Shown here: positions 27,846 to 35,920 of the stretch, in pieces
Position numbering within the stretch: position 1 is the first letter of the stretch
Layout: the number at the start of each line of letters is the position of its first letter
Assembly: GCA_936908745.1 (NCBI GenBank)
Contig: CAKZFX010000009.1
Coordinates: 62,001-126,000, forward strand
Length of the DNA stretch: 64,000 nucleotides
Reading direction: 5' to 3'
DNA from: an uncultured Chitinophagaceae bacterium
GTDB taxonomy: Bacteria > Bacteroidota > Bacteroidia > Chitinophagales > Chitinophagaceae
The notes under the pieces: generated by a model
Told to the model about the DNA's origin: nothing
What the model saw: only the letters and a program-made list of their open reading frames with translations
Database searches by the model: none
Program-made: the position numbers and the translations under genes

Positions 27846-28244
27846 TTATGAAATGTAGCAAAGAACTTCACCACCTACGTTCTGGGCTTTTGCTTCTTTG
27901 TCTGTCATTACTCCTTTAGAAGTAGACAGGATAGCGATACCCAAACCGCTTTTTACACGGCGGAACTCAACTGGTTTTGCGTATTGACGCAAACCCGGGC
28001 GGCTCACTCTCTCCATGCTCTGGATAGCAGGTTGTTTTGTTGATGGATCGTATTTCAACGCGATCTTGATGATACCTTGCTTTGTATCTTCTTCAAATTT
28101 GTATTTCAGGATATAACCCTGGTTGTACAGGATTTCTGTCATACGCTTTTTCAGGTTTGAAGCAGGAATATCAACCACACGGTGACCAGCCATCTGTGCG
28201 TTACGGATTCTGGTCAGGAAATCTGCGATAGGATCTGTTACCAT
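27846..28244 (-). CDS. rpsH: 30S ribosomal protein S8
   Basis: A 132-residue primary 16S rRNA-binding protein, starting MVTDPIADFLTRIRNAQMAG and ending with the conserved GLGIAILSTSKGVMTDKEA and GGEVLCYIS. In E. coli S8 represses the spc operon by binding the rplE region. Here its own start is preceded by a textbook Shine-Dalgarno site, unlike most genes in the window. Confidence 0.98.
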   Translation of the reverse strand: MVTDPIADFLTRIRNAQMAGHRVVDIPASNLKKRMTEILYNQGYILKYKFEEDTKQGIIKIALKYDPSTKQPAIQSMERVSRPGLRQYAKPVEFRRVKSGLGIAILSTSKGVMTDKEAKAQNVGGEVLCYIS

Positions 28245-28252
28245 ATTTTTTG

Positions 28253-28260
28253 CCCTCCTA
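28253..28260 (-). promoter_or_regulatory. Strong Shine-Dalgarno site of rpsH
   Basis: TAGGAGGG lies 8 bases before the rpsH ATG. Such a full site is unusual in Bacteroidota, where ribosomes mostly ignore Shine-Dalgarno sequences. Confidence 0.75.
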
Positions 28261-28346
28261 CGTCCCGTCTCAAACGAGGCGAGATAATTGGAAAAGTTTA
28301 GTTTTTTTAATTTGTTTGTTATCCTGTTCCCGGAAAACCGGAAGGA

Positions 28347-28616
28347 TTACCAGCTTGCTTTTTTCAATCCCGGAATTTTACCGTTCAAAGCCATGTCACG
28401 CAGGGCAACCCTTGAGATGCCGAAGTAACGTACATAACCTTTAGGACGGCCGGTAAGCTGGCAACGATTCTTCAGGCGAACCGCAGAAGAATTCTTTGGC
28501 AGTTCATCCAGAGCTTTGAAGTCACCCGCTTTTTTCAGCTCTTCTCTTTTAGCTGCAAACTGGGCTACCATTCTCTCTCTTTTGCGCTGCCTGGCTTTTA
28601 CTGATGTTTTTGCCAT
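28347..28616 (-). CDS. rpsN: 30S ribosomal protein S14 (zinc-free long type)
   Basis: An 89-residue S14 with only one cysteine, so it is the zinc-independent long form and lacks the paired C-x-x-C motifs of the short form. The conserved NRCQLTGRPKGYVRYFGISRVALRDMA and the C-terminal GLKKASW are present. It starts 21 bases after rplE. Confidence 0.98.
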   Translation of the reverse strand: MAKTSVKARQRKRERMVAQFAAKREELKKAGDFKALDELPKNSSAVRLKNRCQLTGRPKGYVRYFGISRVALRDMALNGKIPGLKKASW

Positions 28617-28637
28617 GTTTGTTTATCCTTTAGTTGA

Positions 28638-29216
28638 TTAGTTGTTGTTATTATTTTTCGCATTTTTGAAAGGCATACCCAACTCTTTCAACAGTTCGTA
28701 TGCTTCTTCATCCGTGCTTGCAGATGTAACGAAAGTGATGTCAAGACCAGTGATCTTGTTTACTTTGTCAATATCAATTTCAGGGAAAATGATTTGTTCA
28801 GTTACACCCAGTGTGTAGTTACCACGGCCATCAAATGCTTTTTCATTCACACCTTTGAAGTCGCGTACACGAGGTAATGCTACTGCGATCAGGCGGTCCA
28901 GGAATTCAAACATTTTGTCGCCGCGCAAAGTTACCCTTGCACCGATCGGCATATGCTTACGCAGTTTGAAGTTGGAGATATCTTTCTTAGAGTAAGTAGC
29001 GATCGCTTTCTGACCAGTGATGGTAGTCAGCTCATCGATAGCGATATCAACCAGCTTTTTATCAGACACTGCACCGTTTACACCACGGTTCAGGCAGATT
29101 TTTTCCAGCTTTGGCGCCTGCATTACAGAATCATAGCTGAATTTTTTTACCAGGGCAGGTACAACATCATTCTTGTACTTGTCAGCTAATCTTGGGTTAT
29201 ATGATTTTGTTGCCAT
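28638..29216 (-). CDS. rplE: 50S ribosomal protein L5
   Basis: A 192-residue 5S rRNA-binding protein of the central protuberance (LEKICLNRGVNGAV; MPIGARVTLRG; GRGNYTLGVTEQIIFPEI). Its ATG overlaps the rplX stop codon by one base, so the two are translationally coupled, and a strong GGAGGT site sits inside the end of rplX. The C-terminus has a short Lys/Asn tail. Confidence 0.98.
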   Translation of the reverse strand: MATKSYNPRLADKYKNDVVPALVKKFSYDSVMQAPKLEKICLNRGVNGAVSDKKLVDIAIDELTTITGQKAIATYSKKDISNFKLRKHMPIGARVTLRGDKMFEFLDRLIAVALPRVRDFKGVNEKAFDGRGNYTLGVTEQIIFPEIDIDKVNKITGLDITFVTSASTDEEAYELLKELGMPFKNAKNNNNN

Positions 29217-29560
29217 TATTTTTTACCTCCCTGCGTTTTTTTTGTTTTGAAAACTCGCTCAGTTTTACCGTCTTTTCTCTCTCTTGTCACACGGGCACCG
29301 GCTTTCTGGGCAGCATCCCAAAGCATCACATTACTGATGTGGATTGGCGCTTCTTTTTTCACAATACCACCTTTGGTGTTCTGTGCAGAAGGCTTTGTAT
29401 GCTTGGTGATGATGTTCACACCTTCAACAATAACTTTTGCTTCATCCACCAGTACTTCTTTTACTGTGCGTGGTTTGTCCAGTGCTTTGTCGTCACCGGC
29501 AATCACCACCACACTGTCTCCTTTGCGGATATTGTACTTGGGTTTAAATCTTGCTTTCAT
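29216..29560 (-). CDS. rplX: 50S ribosomal protein L24
   Basis: A 114-residue assembly-initiator protein with an N-terminal KOW motif (IRKGDSVVVIAGDDKALDKPRTVKEVL) and a basic C-terminus. It overlaps rplE by one base and lies 91 bases after rplN. Confidence 0.98.
   Translation of the reverse strand: MKARFKPKYNIRKGDSVVVIAGDDKALDKPRTVKEVLVDEAKVIVEGVNIITKHTKPSAQNTKGGIVKKEAPIHISNVMLWDAAQKAGARVTRERKDGKTERVFKTKKTQGGKK
29225..29230 (-). promoter_or_regulatory. Strong Shine-Dalgarno site of rplE
   Basis: GGAGGT, embedded in the last codons of rplX, ends 8 bases before the rplE ATG; a second full-strength site in the same operon as the one before rpsH. Confidence 0.7.
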
Positions 29561-29651
29561 TTTTTATTCTTTACTCCGATTTTGCGGAATTAATGTTTGA
29601 TTGGTCCAACGTCGAAGGTTAATAGTTTCTCTATTTTCCCTCTCAGCCAGG

Positions 29652-30020
29652 TTAAAGTACTTCAGGCGCCAGGGAAATGATTTTCATATACCCTTTATCA
29701 CGAAGCTCTCTTGCTACTGGTCCGAAAATACGGGTACCTCTTGGCTCATCTGCCTGGTTCAGTAATACCACTGCATTGTCATCAAAACGGATGTAAGAAC
29801 CATCTTTACGACGCAATTTGTTAGTAGTACGAACGATTACTGCTTTGGCAACTGTACCTTTTTTGATACCGCCTGCAGGAATGGCATCCTTAACCGTTAC
29901 AACGATCTTATCTCCGATCCCGGCATAACGCTGGCCACTGTTGCCCAGCACACGGATACAAAGCACCTCTTTGGCACCACTGTTGTCCGCTACGTTTAAC
30001 CGGCTTTCTTGTTGTATCAT
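29652..30020 (-). CDS. rplN: 50S ribosomal protein L14
   Basis: A 122-residue protein of standard length. I start it at MIQQESRLNVADNSGAKEVLC (30020), the universal L14 N-terminus; the frame is open for 16 more codons, but those lie in the low-complexity spacer element. It forms an intersubunit bridge. Confidence 0.98.
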   Translation of the reverse strand: MIQQESRLNVADNSGAKEVLCIRVLGNSGQRYAGIGDKIVVTVKDAIPAGGIKKGTVAKAVIVRTTNKLRRKDGSYIRFDDNAVVLLNQADEPRGTRIFGPVARELRDKGYMKIISLAPEVL

Positions 30021-30027
30021 TTTATTT

Positions 30028-30133
30028 AAGCTTTGAGCTATTAGCTGCGAGCTGCGAGCCTTTAGCAATGAATAACTTTCTTTTTATTTCAATCATACGG
30101 GCCCGTAGCTCATTGCTCGTAGCACGTAGCTTT
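30028..30133. repeat. Imperfect palindromic low-complexity element (rpsQ-rplN spacer)
   Basis: Units like AGCTGCGAGCTGCGAGC near 30040 face GCTCGTAGCACGTAGC near 30112-30130, as imperfect reverse complements (about two thirds of 23 positions). This is the third spacer of the operon with this palindromic layout. Confidence 0.6.
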
Positions 30134-30134
30134 T

Positions 30135-30392
30135 TTATTTCACTTTCTCAACCACTTCCACCAGTCTCCAACGCTTTGTTTTGCTCAGCGGACGAGTTTC
30201 CATGATCTTTACCACATCACCGATGCTGCACTCATTTTTATCGTCATGCGCATGGAATTTGGTAGTTTTTTTCAAGAACTTACCGTAGATAGGGTGTTTT
30301 ACTTTTCTTTCTACCGCAACAGTAATGGTCTTTTCCATTTTATTGCTGGTTACAACCCCTATCCTTGTTTTTCTTAAATTTCTTTCGGTCAT
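30135..30392 (-). CDS. rpsQ: 30S ribosomal protein S17
   Basis: An 85-residue primary 16S rRNA-binding protein with the OB-fold signature RIGVVTSNKMEKTITVAVERKV and the conserved GDVVKIMETRPLSKTKRWRLVEVVE. It lies 32 bases after rpmC. Confidence 0.98.
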   Translation of the reverse strand: MTERNLRKTRIGVVTSNKMEKTITVAVERKVKHPIYGKFLKKTTKFHAHDDKNECSIGDVVKIMETRPLSKTKRWRLVEVVEKVK

Positions 30393-30424
30393 TGTTATTT
30401 AGTTTGATCAGTTATCTACTGATG

Positions 30425-30634
30425 TTATGCACTCAGTTGCCTGTTTTTTAATTCAGTTTGCAAACGGGCAATATCTTTACGCAAGCCACGGATGCTCATT
30501 GGGTTTTCCAATGGAGAGATCGCATGAGCAAACTCAAGCTTTTTCAAGCGTTGTTTGTCTTCTTCCAGGCGGATCTTAAGATCCTGCTCATTCATACCAT
30601 GGATGCTTTTTACAAAATCAGATTTCTTTGACAT
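30425..30634 (-). CDS. rpmC: 50S ribosomal protein L29
   Basis: A 69-residue, mostly helical protein located at the peptide exit tunnel, where it contacts trigger factor and SRP in bacteria. It has the typical LKIRLEEDKQRLKKLEFAHAI and IRGLRKDIARLQTELKNR segments. Confidence 0.97.
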   Translation of the reverse strand: MSKKSDFVKSIHGMNEQDLKIRLEEDKQRLKKLEFAHAISPLENPMSIRGLRKDIARLQTELKNRQLSA

Positions 30635-30655
30635 CGCTTTACGATTTATTAATTA

Positions 30656-31078
30656 TTACGCTGTAACCAGGTCACGACGTACCAAAAACTTTGTTTTGAT
30701 CGGCAACTTACCGGCAGCTAATGCCAGGGAAGCACGGGCAACTTCTTCGCTCACGCCATCAATCTCGAAGATGATACGGCCTGGCTTTACTACAGCAGCC
30801 CAGAACTCAAGGTTACCTTTACCTTTACCCATCCTCACCTCCAACGGCTTGCGGGTAATTGGTTTGTCAGGGAAAATGCGGATCCAAACATTACCCTCTC
30901 TTTTCATTTCACGGGTCAGGGCCTGGCGGGCAGCTTCTATCTGACGATCAGTGATCCAATGGCTGTCCAAAGCCTTCAGTGCATAGGAGCCAAAAGAAAT
31001 AGTAGTACCTCTTTTCGCATCGCCTTTCATGCGACCCTTCTGCATTTTCCTGTGCTTCGTTCTTTTCGGTTGTAACAT
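30656..31078 (-). CDS. rplP: 50S ribosomal protein L16
   Basis: A 140-residue protein needed for tRNA positioning at the A site. Landmarks are MLQPKRTKHRKMQKGRMKG, GSYALKALDSHWITDRQIEAAR and the Arg/Gly loop RMGKGKGNLEFWAAVVKPGR. It lies 54 bases after rpsC. Confidence 0.98.
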   Translation of the reverse strand: MLQPKRTKHRKMQKGRMKGDAKRGTTISFGSYALKALDSHWITDRQIEAARQALTREMKREGNVWIRIFPDKPITRKPLEVRMGKGKGNLEFWAAVVKPGRIIFEIDGVSEEVARASLALAAGKLPIKTKFLVRRDLVTA

Positions 31079-31132
31079 TTTATATCAATTTGACTAATTC
31101 GATAATTTGATAACTCGGTCGGTTGAGGTTGA

Positions 31133-31918
31133 TTAGTTTCTTCTTCCTCCGCCACCTCTTCTATCGCCACCGCCTCTTCTGTCATCACGACGGCCACCAC
31201 CCTGGTGATCATCTCTTCTTTCTCTTCTGTCACCAGCACCACCTTCGTTCTTACCACCGGCGATAATATTCGGGTTGAGGTCTCTTTTCGCTAATACTTC
31301 ACCTTTACAGATCCATACTTTGATACCGATTTTACCATAAACGGTTTGTGCAAACACGTTGGCATAATCAATATCCATACGGAACGTATGCAGCGGCACA
31401 CGGCCTTGTTTGAATTCTTCGCTACGTGCAATCTCAGCACCAGCCAGACGACCACTCAGTTTCACTTTGATACCTTCAGCACCCATACGCAGTGCAGAAG
31501 CGATCGCCATTTTAGTGGCACGTTTGAAGTTGATACGGTTCTCGATTTGGCGGGCAATCGTATCACCCACGATCATCGCATCCAGCTCAGGACGACGGAT
31601 CTCCAGGATGTTGATCTGCACATCTTCTTTGCCAGTCAGCTTTTTCAACTCCTCTTTAATACGATCAACCTCGCCACCACCTTTACCGATGATGATACCC
31701 GGCTTAGACGTGTGAATCGTAATGATCAGTTTACCCAATGTTCTCTCAATAACAATCTTTGAGATACCGCCTTTATTGATACGGGCATTCAGGTAAGTTC
31801 TGATCTTGTTATCCTCGATCAGTTTGCCAGCAAAATCTTTTTTGCTGCCATACCAGTTAGATTCCCATCCACGGATAATACCTAACCTGTTACCAATCGG
31901 ATTTGCTTTTTGACCCAT
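31133..31918 (-). CDS. rpsC: 30S ribosomal protein S3 with RGG-like tail
   Basis: A 261-residue S3, longer than the roughly 210-235 residues common in bacteria. Residues 1-220 carry the KH domain (GIIIGKGGGEVDRIKEELKKLT) and the S3 C-terminal domain (GIKVKLSGRLAGAEIARSE; GKIGIKVWICKGE). The last 35-40 residues are an Arg/Gly/Asp-rich tail (QGGGRRDDRRGGGDRRGGGG), similar in composition to RGG boxes that bind RNA. S3 lines the mRNA entry tunnel, so such a tail could contact incoming mRNA; that is inference. Confidence 0.97.
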   Translation of the reverse strand: MGQKANPIGNRLGIIRGWESNWYGSKKDFAGKLIEDNKIRTYLNARINKGGISKIVIERTLGKLIITIHTSKPGIIIGKGGGEVDRIKEELKKLTGKEDVQINILEIRRPELDAMIVGDTIARQIENRINFKRATKMAIASALRMGAEGIKVKLSGRLAGAEIARSEEFKQGRVPLHTFRMDIDYANVFAQTVYGKIGIKVWICKGEVLAKRDLNPNIIAGGKNEGGAGDRRERRDDHQGGGRRDDRRGGGDRRGGGGRRN

Positions 31919-31939
31919 GTTATTGGTTTATTAATTCGT

Positions 31940-32287
31940 TTAGTTTTTGTTTTCTTTTGTATCAACGATCACTGTTACGTGGTTGCTGCGTTTGCGAACC
32001 CTGTAACCACGGCCTTGCGGGGCAGGACGCATTCTTTTCAATGTTCTTGCGCCATCCACGAAAATCGTTTTTACTACCAGTTGGCTCTCATCACCACCTT
32101 CGTTCTTTTGCTTCCAGTTGCTGATTGCACTCAACACCAGTTTGCGCAGGGGAACTGCAGGGTGTTTTGGGTTGTGCTCCAGCTCTGCCAATACCTTCTC
32201 TACTTTCTGACCACGGATCAGGTCAGCCAGCAGGCGCATTTTGCGTGGCGACGTAGGATAATTTCTCAGTTTAGCTACTGCTTCCAT
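31940..32287 (-). CDS. rplV: 50S ribosomal protein L22
   Basis: A 115-residue protein whose extended hairpin lines the exit tunnel (RTLKRMRPAPQGRGYRVRKRSNH). Changes in that loop are known to affect macrolide action; the sequence here looks normal. It lies 18 bases after rpsS and 21 before rpsC. Confidence 0.98.
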   Translation of the reverse strand: MEAVAKLRNYPTSPRKMRLLADLIRGQKVEKVLAELEHNPKHPAVPLRKLVLSAISNWKQKNEGGDESQLVVKTIFVDGARTLKRMRPAPQGRGYRVRKRSNHVTVIVDTKENKN

Positions 32288-32305
32288 TGTTATTAGTTTC
32301 TAAGA

Positions 32306-32575
32306 TTAACCGTCTTTTTTAGAGTGTCCTTTGAAGTTGCGGGTAGGTGCAAACTCACCTAACTTATGACCCACCATAAATTCTGTTACATAAACAGGGA
32401 TGAACTTGTTACCGTTGTGCACAGCAAAAGTGTGACCCACAAAATCAGGTGAAATGGTAGAGCGGCGGCTCCACGTTTTGATCACCCCTTTTTTGTTTTT
32501 GCCTTCATTCATAGCCAATACCTTGTTTTCAAGATGTGTAGCTATATAAGGACCTTTTTTAATCGAACGAGCCAT
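32306..32575 (-). CDS. rpsS: 30S ribosomal protein S19
   Basis: An 89-residue protein in the head of the small subunit, with MARSIKKGPYIATHL, TWSRRSTISPDFVGHTFAVHNG and the C-terminal HKLGEFAPTRNFKGHSKKD. Confidence 0.98.
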   Translation of the reverse strand: MARSIKKGPYIATHLENKVLAMNEGKNKKGVIKTWSRRSTISPDFVGHTFAVHNGNKFIPVYVTEFMVGHKLGEFAPTRNFKGHSKKDG

Positions 32576-32608
32576 GTTTTATGTCGTTGTATTATTAATT
32601 AGTTTTTA

Positions 32609-33448
32609 TTACTTGCTGATCTTGCTTCCGTTCTTACGCTGGATGATCAGTTTATCACTCGCCTTGCCTTTAGTTCTTGTTTTCAGACCTCTTGAGTATT
32701 GACCGTTCCTAGAACGAGGCTGGCCACCTGAAGCTTTACCTTCACCACCACCCATCGGGTGATCTACAGGGTTCATTGCCACACCACGGTTTCTTGGACG
32801 GATACCTTTCCACCTGTTACGGCCGGCTTTACCCATGCTTTGCAGGAAGTGGTCGCTGTTGCTTACCACACCTACCGTAGCCCAGCAATTGATCAGTACT
32901 TTTCTCAACTCGCCAGAAGGCATTTTGAGAACCGCATATTTTTCTTCTTTGTTCGTCAACTGTGCAGATGAACCTGCGCTGCGGGCTAATTTACCACCCT
33001 GGCCAGGCTGCATCTCTATATTGTGAATGTTAGTACCCAATGGCATGTTCTTCATCGGAAGCGCATTACCAACCTCGGGAGCCACATCAACACCACTAAC
33101 GATTACCGCACCCACCTGCAATCCTTGCGGAGCGATGATATAGCGTTTTTCACCATCAGTATATTCAACCAAAGCGATGAATGAAGTACGGTTCGGATCA
33201 TACTCGATCGTCTTTACAGTAGCTTCAACACCTGTTTTGTTTCTTTTGAAATCAATCACACGATATTTCTTCTTGTGACCACCACCAATGTAACGCATTG
33301 ACAAGTGACCAGAAGAGTTACGTCCGCCTGTTCTTTTCTTAGATTCTACTAAGCTTTTCTCAGGAACGTTTGTAGTAACTTCCGCATAAGCGTTGCCGAT
33401 TCTCCAACGGGTTCCGGCTGTTACTGGTTTAAATTTTCTTAATGCCAT
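32609..33448 (-). CDS. rplB: 50S ribosomal protein L2
   Basis: A 279-residue protein close to the peptidyl-transferase centre. It has the N-terminal OB domain, the SH3-like domain and the conserved C-terminal motif VAMNPVDHPMGGGEGKASGG, with the universally conserved His of the PVDHP loop. It lies 61 bases after rplW. Confidence 0.98.
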   Translation of the reverse strand: MALRKFKPVTAGTRWRIGNAYAEVTTNVPEKSLVESKKRTGGRNSSGHLSMRYIGGGHKKKYRVIDFKRNKTGVEATVKTIEYDPNRTSFIALVEYTDGEKRYIIAPQGLQVGAVIVSGVDVAPEVGNALPMKNMPLGTNIHNIEMQPGQGGKLARSAGSSAQLTNKEEKYAVLKMPSGELRKVLINCWATVGVVSNSDHFLQSMGKAGRNRWKGIRPRNRGVAMNPVDHPMGGGEGKASGGQPRSRNGQYSRGLKTRTKGKASDKLIIQRKNGSKISK

Positions 33449-33509
33449 TTCAATTCTCTTTTTAGTTCAACATTTGCGGCTGTTGAGGCCATTCAGTTAA
33501 TTAACCGGA

Positions 33510-33809
33510 TTAAATGCTTGAATACAGGTCGATCGTTTCACCTTCAGCAACCGTTACAAAAGCTTTTTTGTAGCTCGGTTTGCGGCCAGATATAACACCG
33601 GCTTTAGTGAAGCGGCTTTTATTTTTAGCGGGAGCCACTGCTGTGTTCACACCAGTAACTGTTACGCCATAAAAGCTTTCAATCGCCTTTTTGATTTCCA
33701 GTTTGTTTGCTTTTTTCGCCACTTTGAAAGCATAGCGGCGCAGTTTATCTTGCTGTCCATTTGCTTTTTCTGTCAAAATCGGCTTTATCAATACTTCAGA
33801 AAGTCTCAT
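33510..33809 (-). CDS. rplW: 50S ribosomal protein L23
   Basis: A 99-residue protein at the tunnel exit that docks trigger factor and SRP. It starts MRLSEVLIKPILTEKANG and has the conserved YAFKVAKKANKLEIKKAIE helix and FYGVTVTGVNTA strand. Confidence 0.97.
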   Translation of the reverse strand: MRLSEVLIKPILTEKANGQQDKLRRYAFKVAKKANKLEIKKAIESFYGVTVTGVNTAVAPAKNKSRFTKAGVISGRKPSYKKAFVTVAEGETIDLYSSI

Positions 33810-33834
33810 TTCTCTTTCTTTAAAATGTTTTTAA

Positions 33835-34470
33835 TTAAGCTTCTGCTTTTTCGTCGTCTGCAAAAATCTTCGCTGCACTTTCAGTCAATACCAGTACTTC
33901 TGAATTAACGATGTCGTAGGTGTTGATGTCGCTCAGCAATACGCCCAATACTGAAGGCACATTACGTAAAGACAGTTCTACGTTATCGTTATACTCCGGC
34001 TGTACGAACATGATTTTCTTATCAGCCAGTTTCAGGTTACCCAGGATATCAACCATTGTTTTTGTCTTAGGCGCATCCAGTTTCACATCTTCCAGTACCA
34101 CGATCGCATTGCCTTTTGCTTTGTAAGAAAGAGCAGAGATCTTAGCCAGGTCTTTTACTTTACGGTTCAATTTGAAATCGTAAGCATGTGGCTTAGGTCC
34201 GAAGATAGTACCACCACCCTTGTATAAAGGGTTACGGATATTACCCTTACGGCTGCCGCCTGTACCTTTCTGGCGGTGCAGTTTACGGCTGGCACCTTTT
34301 ACTTCAGCACGGGTCTTCACTTTGTGAGTACCCTGGCGCTGTGCAGCCAGGTATTGTTTAACGGCCAGGTAGATAACGTGGTTGTTAGGCTCAGCACCGA
34401 AGATTTCTTCGGGCAGTTCCACTGTTCTGCCGGTAGCCTTTCCTTTACTATTTAAAACTTCAACTTGCAT
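33835..34470 (-). CDS. rplD: 50S ribosomal protein L4
   Basis: A 211-residue protein with the long basic loop that reaches the exit tunnel (RKLHRQKGTGGSRKGNIRNPLYKGG, residues about 61-87). In E. coli L4 represses the S10 operon through its leader; whether that occurs here is unknown, although rplC upstream has an unusually long leader. Confidence 0.98.
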   Translation of the reverse strand: MQVEVLNSKGKATGRTVELPEEIFGAEPNNHVIYLAVKQYLAAQRQGTHKVKTRAEVKGASRKLHRQKGTGGSRKGNIRNPLYKGGGTIFGPKPHAYDFKLNRKVKDLAKISALSYKAKGNAIVVLEDVKLDAPKTKTMVDILGNLKLADKKIMFVQPEYNDNVELSLRNVPSVLGVLLSDINTYDIVNSEVLVLTESAAKIFADDEKAEA

Positions 34471-34517
34471 TTTATTACTTTTTTGAGGTTATGCCTGGTT
34501 TCAAACCCGGCGTCTCA

Positions 34518-35135
34518 TTACTTCTGGATTAAAACAATTGAACCAACATGACCTGGTACTGATCCGCTAACCAAAATGTAGTTTTTATCAGCGAACACTT
34601 TTACCACTTTCAAACCTTTCAGTTTTACACGGTCGTTACCCATGCGGCCGGCCATCTTCATGCCTTTCATTACACGGCTGGCATCAGATGAGTTACCCAA
34701 AGAACCCGGAGCTCTTTGACGGTCATGCTGACCGTGAGACTGTTGACCCACACCATGGAAGCCATGACGTTTAACAACACCCTGGAAACCTTTACCTTTT
34801 GTTGTACCCACTACTTCGACTTTATCGCCTTCAGCGAAAATGTCAACAGTAATAGTTTCACCAATATTTTTTTCGATTGAGAAGTCGCGGAATTCTTTTG
34901 AGAATTTCTTTGGAGCTGTAGTAGCTTTTGCGAAGTGATTTTTTTCGGCTTGTGTTGCGTGCTTTTCTTTTTTGTCGCCGAAAGAGAGCTGAAGTGCACT
35001 GTACCCGTCAGTTTCTTTTGTCTTAACCTGGGTAACTACACAGGGACCTGCCTCGATGATCGTGCAGGCAGTTTGTTTGCCCGTAGGATCGAAGATGCTG
35101 GTCATCCCAATTTTTTTTCCAATAATACCTTTCAT
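34518..35135 (-). CDS. rplC: 50S ribosomal protein L3
   Basis: A 205-residue protein beginning MKGIIGKKIGMTSIF (35135), the universal L3 start. The frame stays open for 31 codons upstream, into the leader, but that part has no L3 homology. Conserved segments include KGKGFQGVVKRHGFHG, SHGQHDRQRAPGSLG and MKMAGRMGNDRV. L3 helps to start 50S assembly. Confidence 0.98.
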   Translation of the reverse strand: MKGIIGKKIGMTSIFDPTGKQTACTIIEAGPCVVTQVKTKETDGYSALQLSFGDKKEKHATQAEKNHFAKATTAPKKFSKEFRDFSIEKNIGETITVDIFAEGDKVEVVGTTKGKGFQGVVKRHGFHGVGQQSHGQHDRQRAPGSLGNSSDASRVMKGMKMAGRMGNDRVKLKGLKVVKVFADKNYILVSGSVPGHVGSIVLIQK

Positions 35136-35405
35136 GGTTTTGTACAGTTTTTTGCCTGCAGGATTATTGGGACAACCTTGTACTTGTCTCGCCTGAGGCG
35201 TGACAGGTTTCAATCCCCGTTTAGTCACTGACCTTTTCCTTTATGGGGAAGTACCAGTGGTAAACAAACCCTGAATGGCTTGTTTTATGTAAATGCGCCA
35301 GAGCTCTTTTTGGTTAACGGATTTGGCCGGTAACTTTGAGAGATAGCAAAAAATTTATTTATAAGAACTGTTGGCGATGATTTCCTTCACAAGTGAAGGC
35401 TACCG
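35136..35405 (-). other. Long structured rpsJ-rplC spacer (possible leader)
   Basis: A 270-base spacer, much longer than any other in this operon. On the minus strand it holds a hairpin right after rpsJ (CCTTCA/TGAAGG, 35384-35399) and a longer imperfect hairpin closer to rplC centred on CGCCTCAGGCG (35190-35200), whose outer arms ACCTGTC/GACAAGT extend it to about 27 bases. No gene is seen; no consensus promoter was found on the minus strand. Confidence 0.5.
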
Positions 35406-35711
35406 TCACGCTTTGATTTCTACTTCCACACCGCTGGGCAAATCCAGCTTACTCAACGCATCTACTGTACGGGAAGAAGAAGTGTAGATATCCAGCAAAC
35501 GCTTATGCGTAGCTAACTGGAACTGCTCACGGCTCTTCTTGTTTACGTGTGGTGAACGCAATACAGTAAAGATCTTTTTGCGTGTTGGCAAAGGAATAGG
35601 ACCTGTTACAACAGCACCTGTGCTGCGAACTGTTTTTACGATCTTTTCAGCTGATTTATCTACCAGGTTGTGATCGTAAGACTGTAATTTTATTCTGATT
35701 CGCTGAGACAT
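35406..35711 (-). CDS. rpsJ: 30S ribosomal protein S10
   Basis: A 101-residue protein starting MSQRIRIKLQSYDHNLVDKS with the conserved PLPTRKKIFTVLRSPHVNKKSREQF loop. It is the first gene of the S10-spc run here and has its own consensus promoter; the predicted start site makes the in-frame ATG 11 codons upstream impossible for that transcript. Confidence 0.98.
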   Translation of the reverse strand: MSQRIRIKLQSYDHNLVDKSAEKIVKTVRSTGAVVTGPIPLPTRKKIFTVLRSPHVNKKSREQFQLATHKRLLDIYTSSSRTVDALSKLDLPSGVEVEIKA

Positions 35712-35741
35712 GTGTAAAATCCCAATTTTCTTTTGGGAGTG

Positions 35742-35773
35742 CAAAGGTAGGGGTAAGGTCTATTCCTTCCAAA
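35742..35773 (-). promoter_or_regulatory. Consensus promoter of the S10-spc ribosomal operon
   Basis: Minus strand TTTG, 20 bases, TACCTTTG; both elements and the spacing match the Bacteroidota sigma-A consensus. The start near 35735 gives a leader of about 24 bases to rpsJ. Confidence 0.8.
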
Positions 35774-35920
35774 TAGTTATGAAACAATTTTGGGCCAAAA
35801 GCAAACTTTTTCAGGGTTTGATGTTATAAACAGGCGCATTAGCCAGCCGGGGGCCTCTATTTTGCCTCTAAAATGCTTGAAAATCTTTCTGTTGAATAAA
35901 AATAACAAGGGCTAAAAAGG

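Noticed and set aside
35139..35228. Longer N-terminus for L3 starting at 35228
   Set aside because: The extra residues do not resemble L3 and fall in the structured leader.
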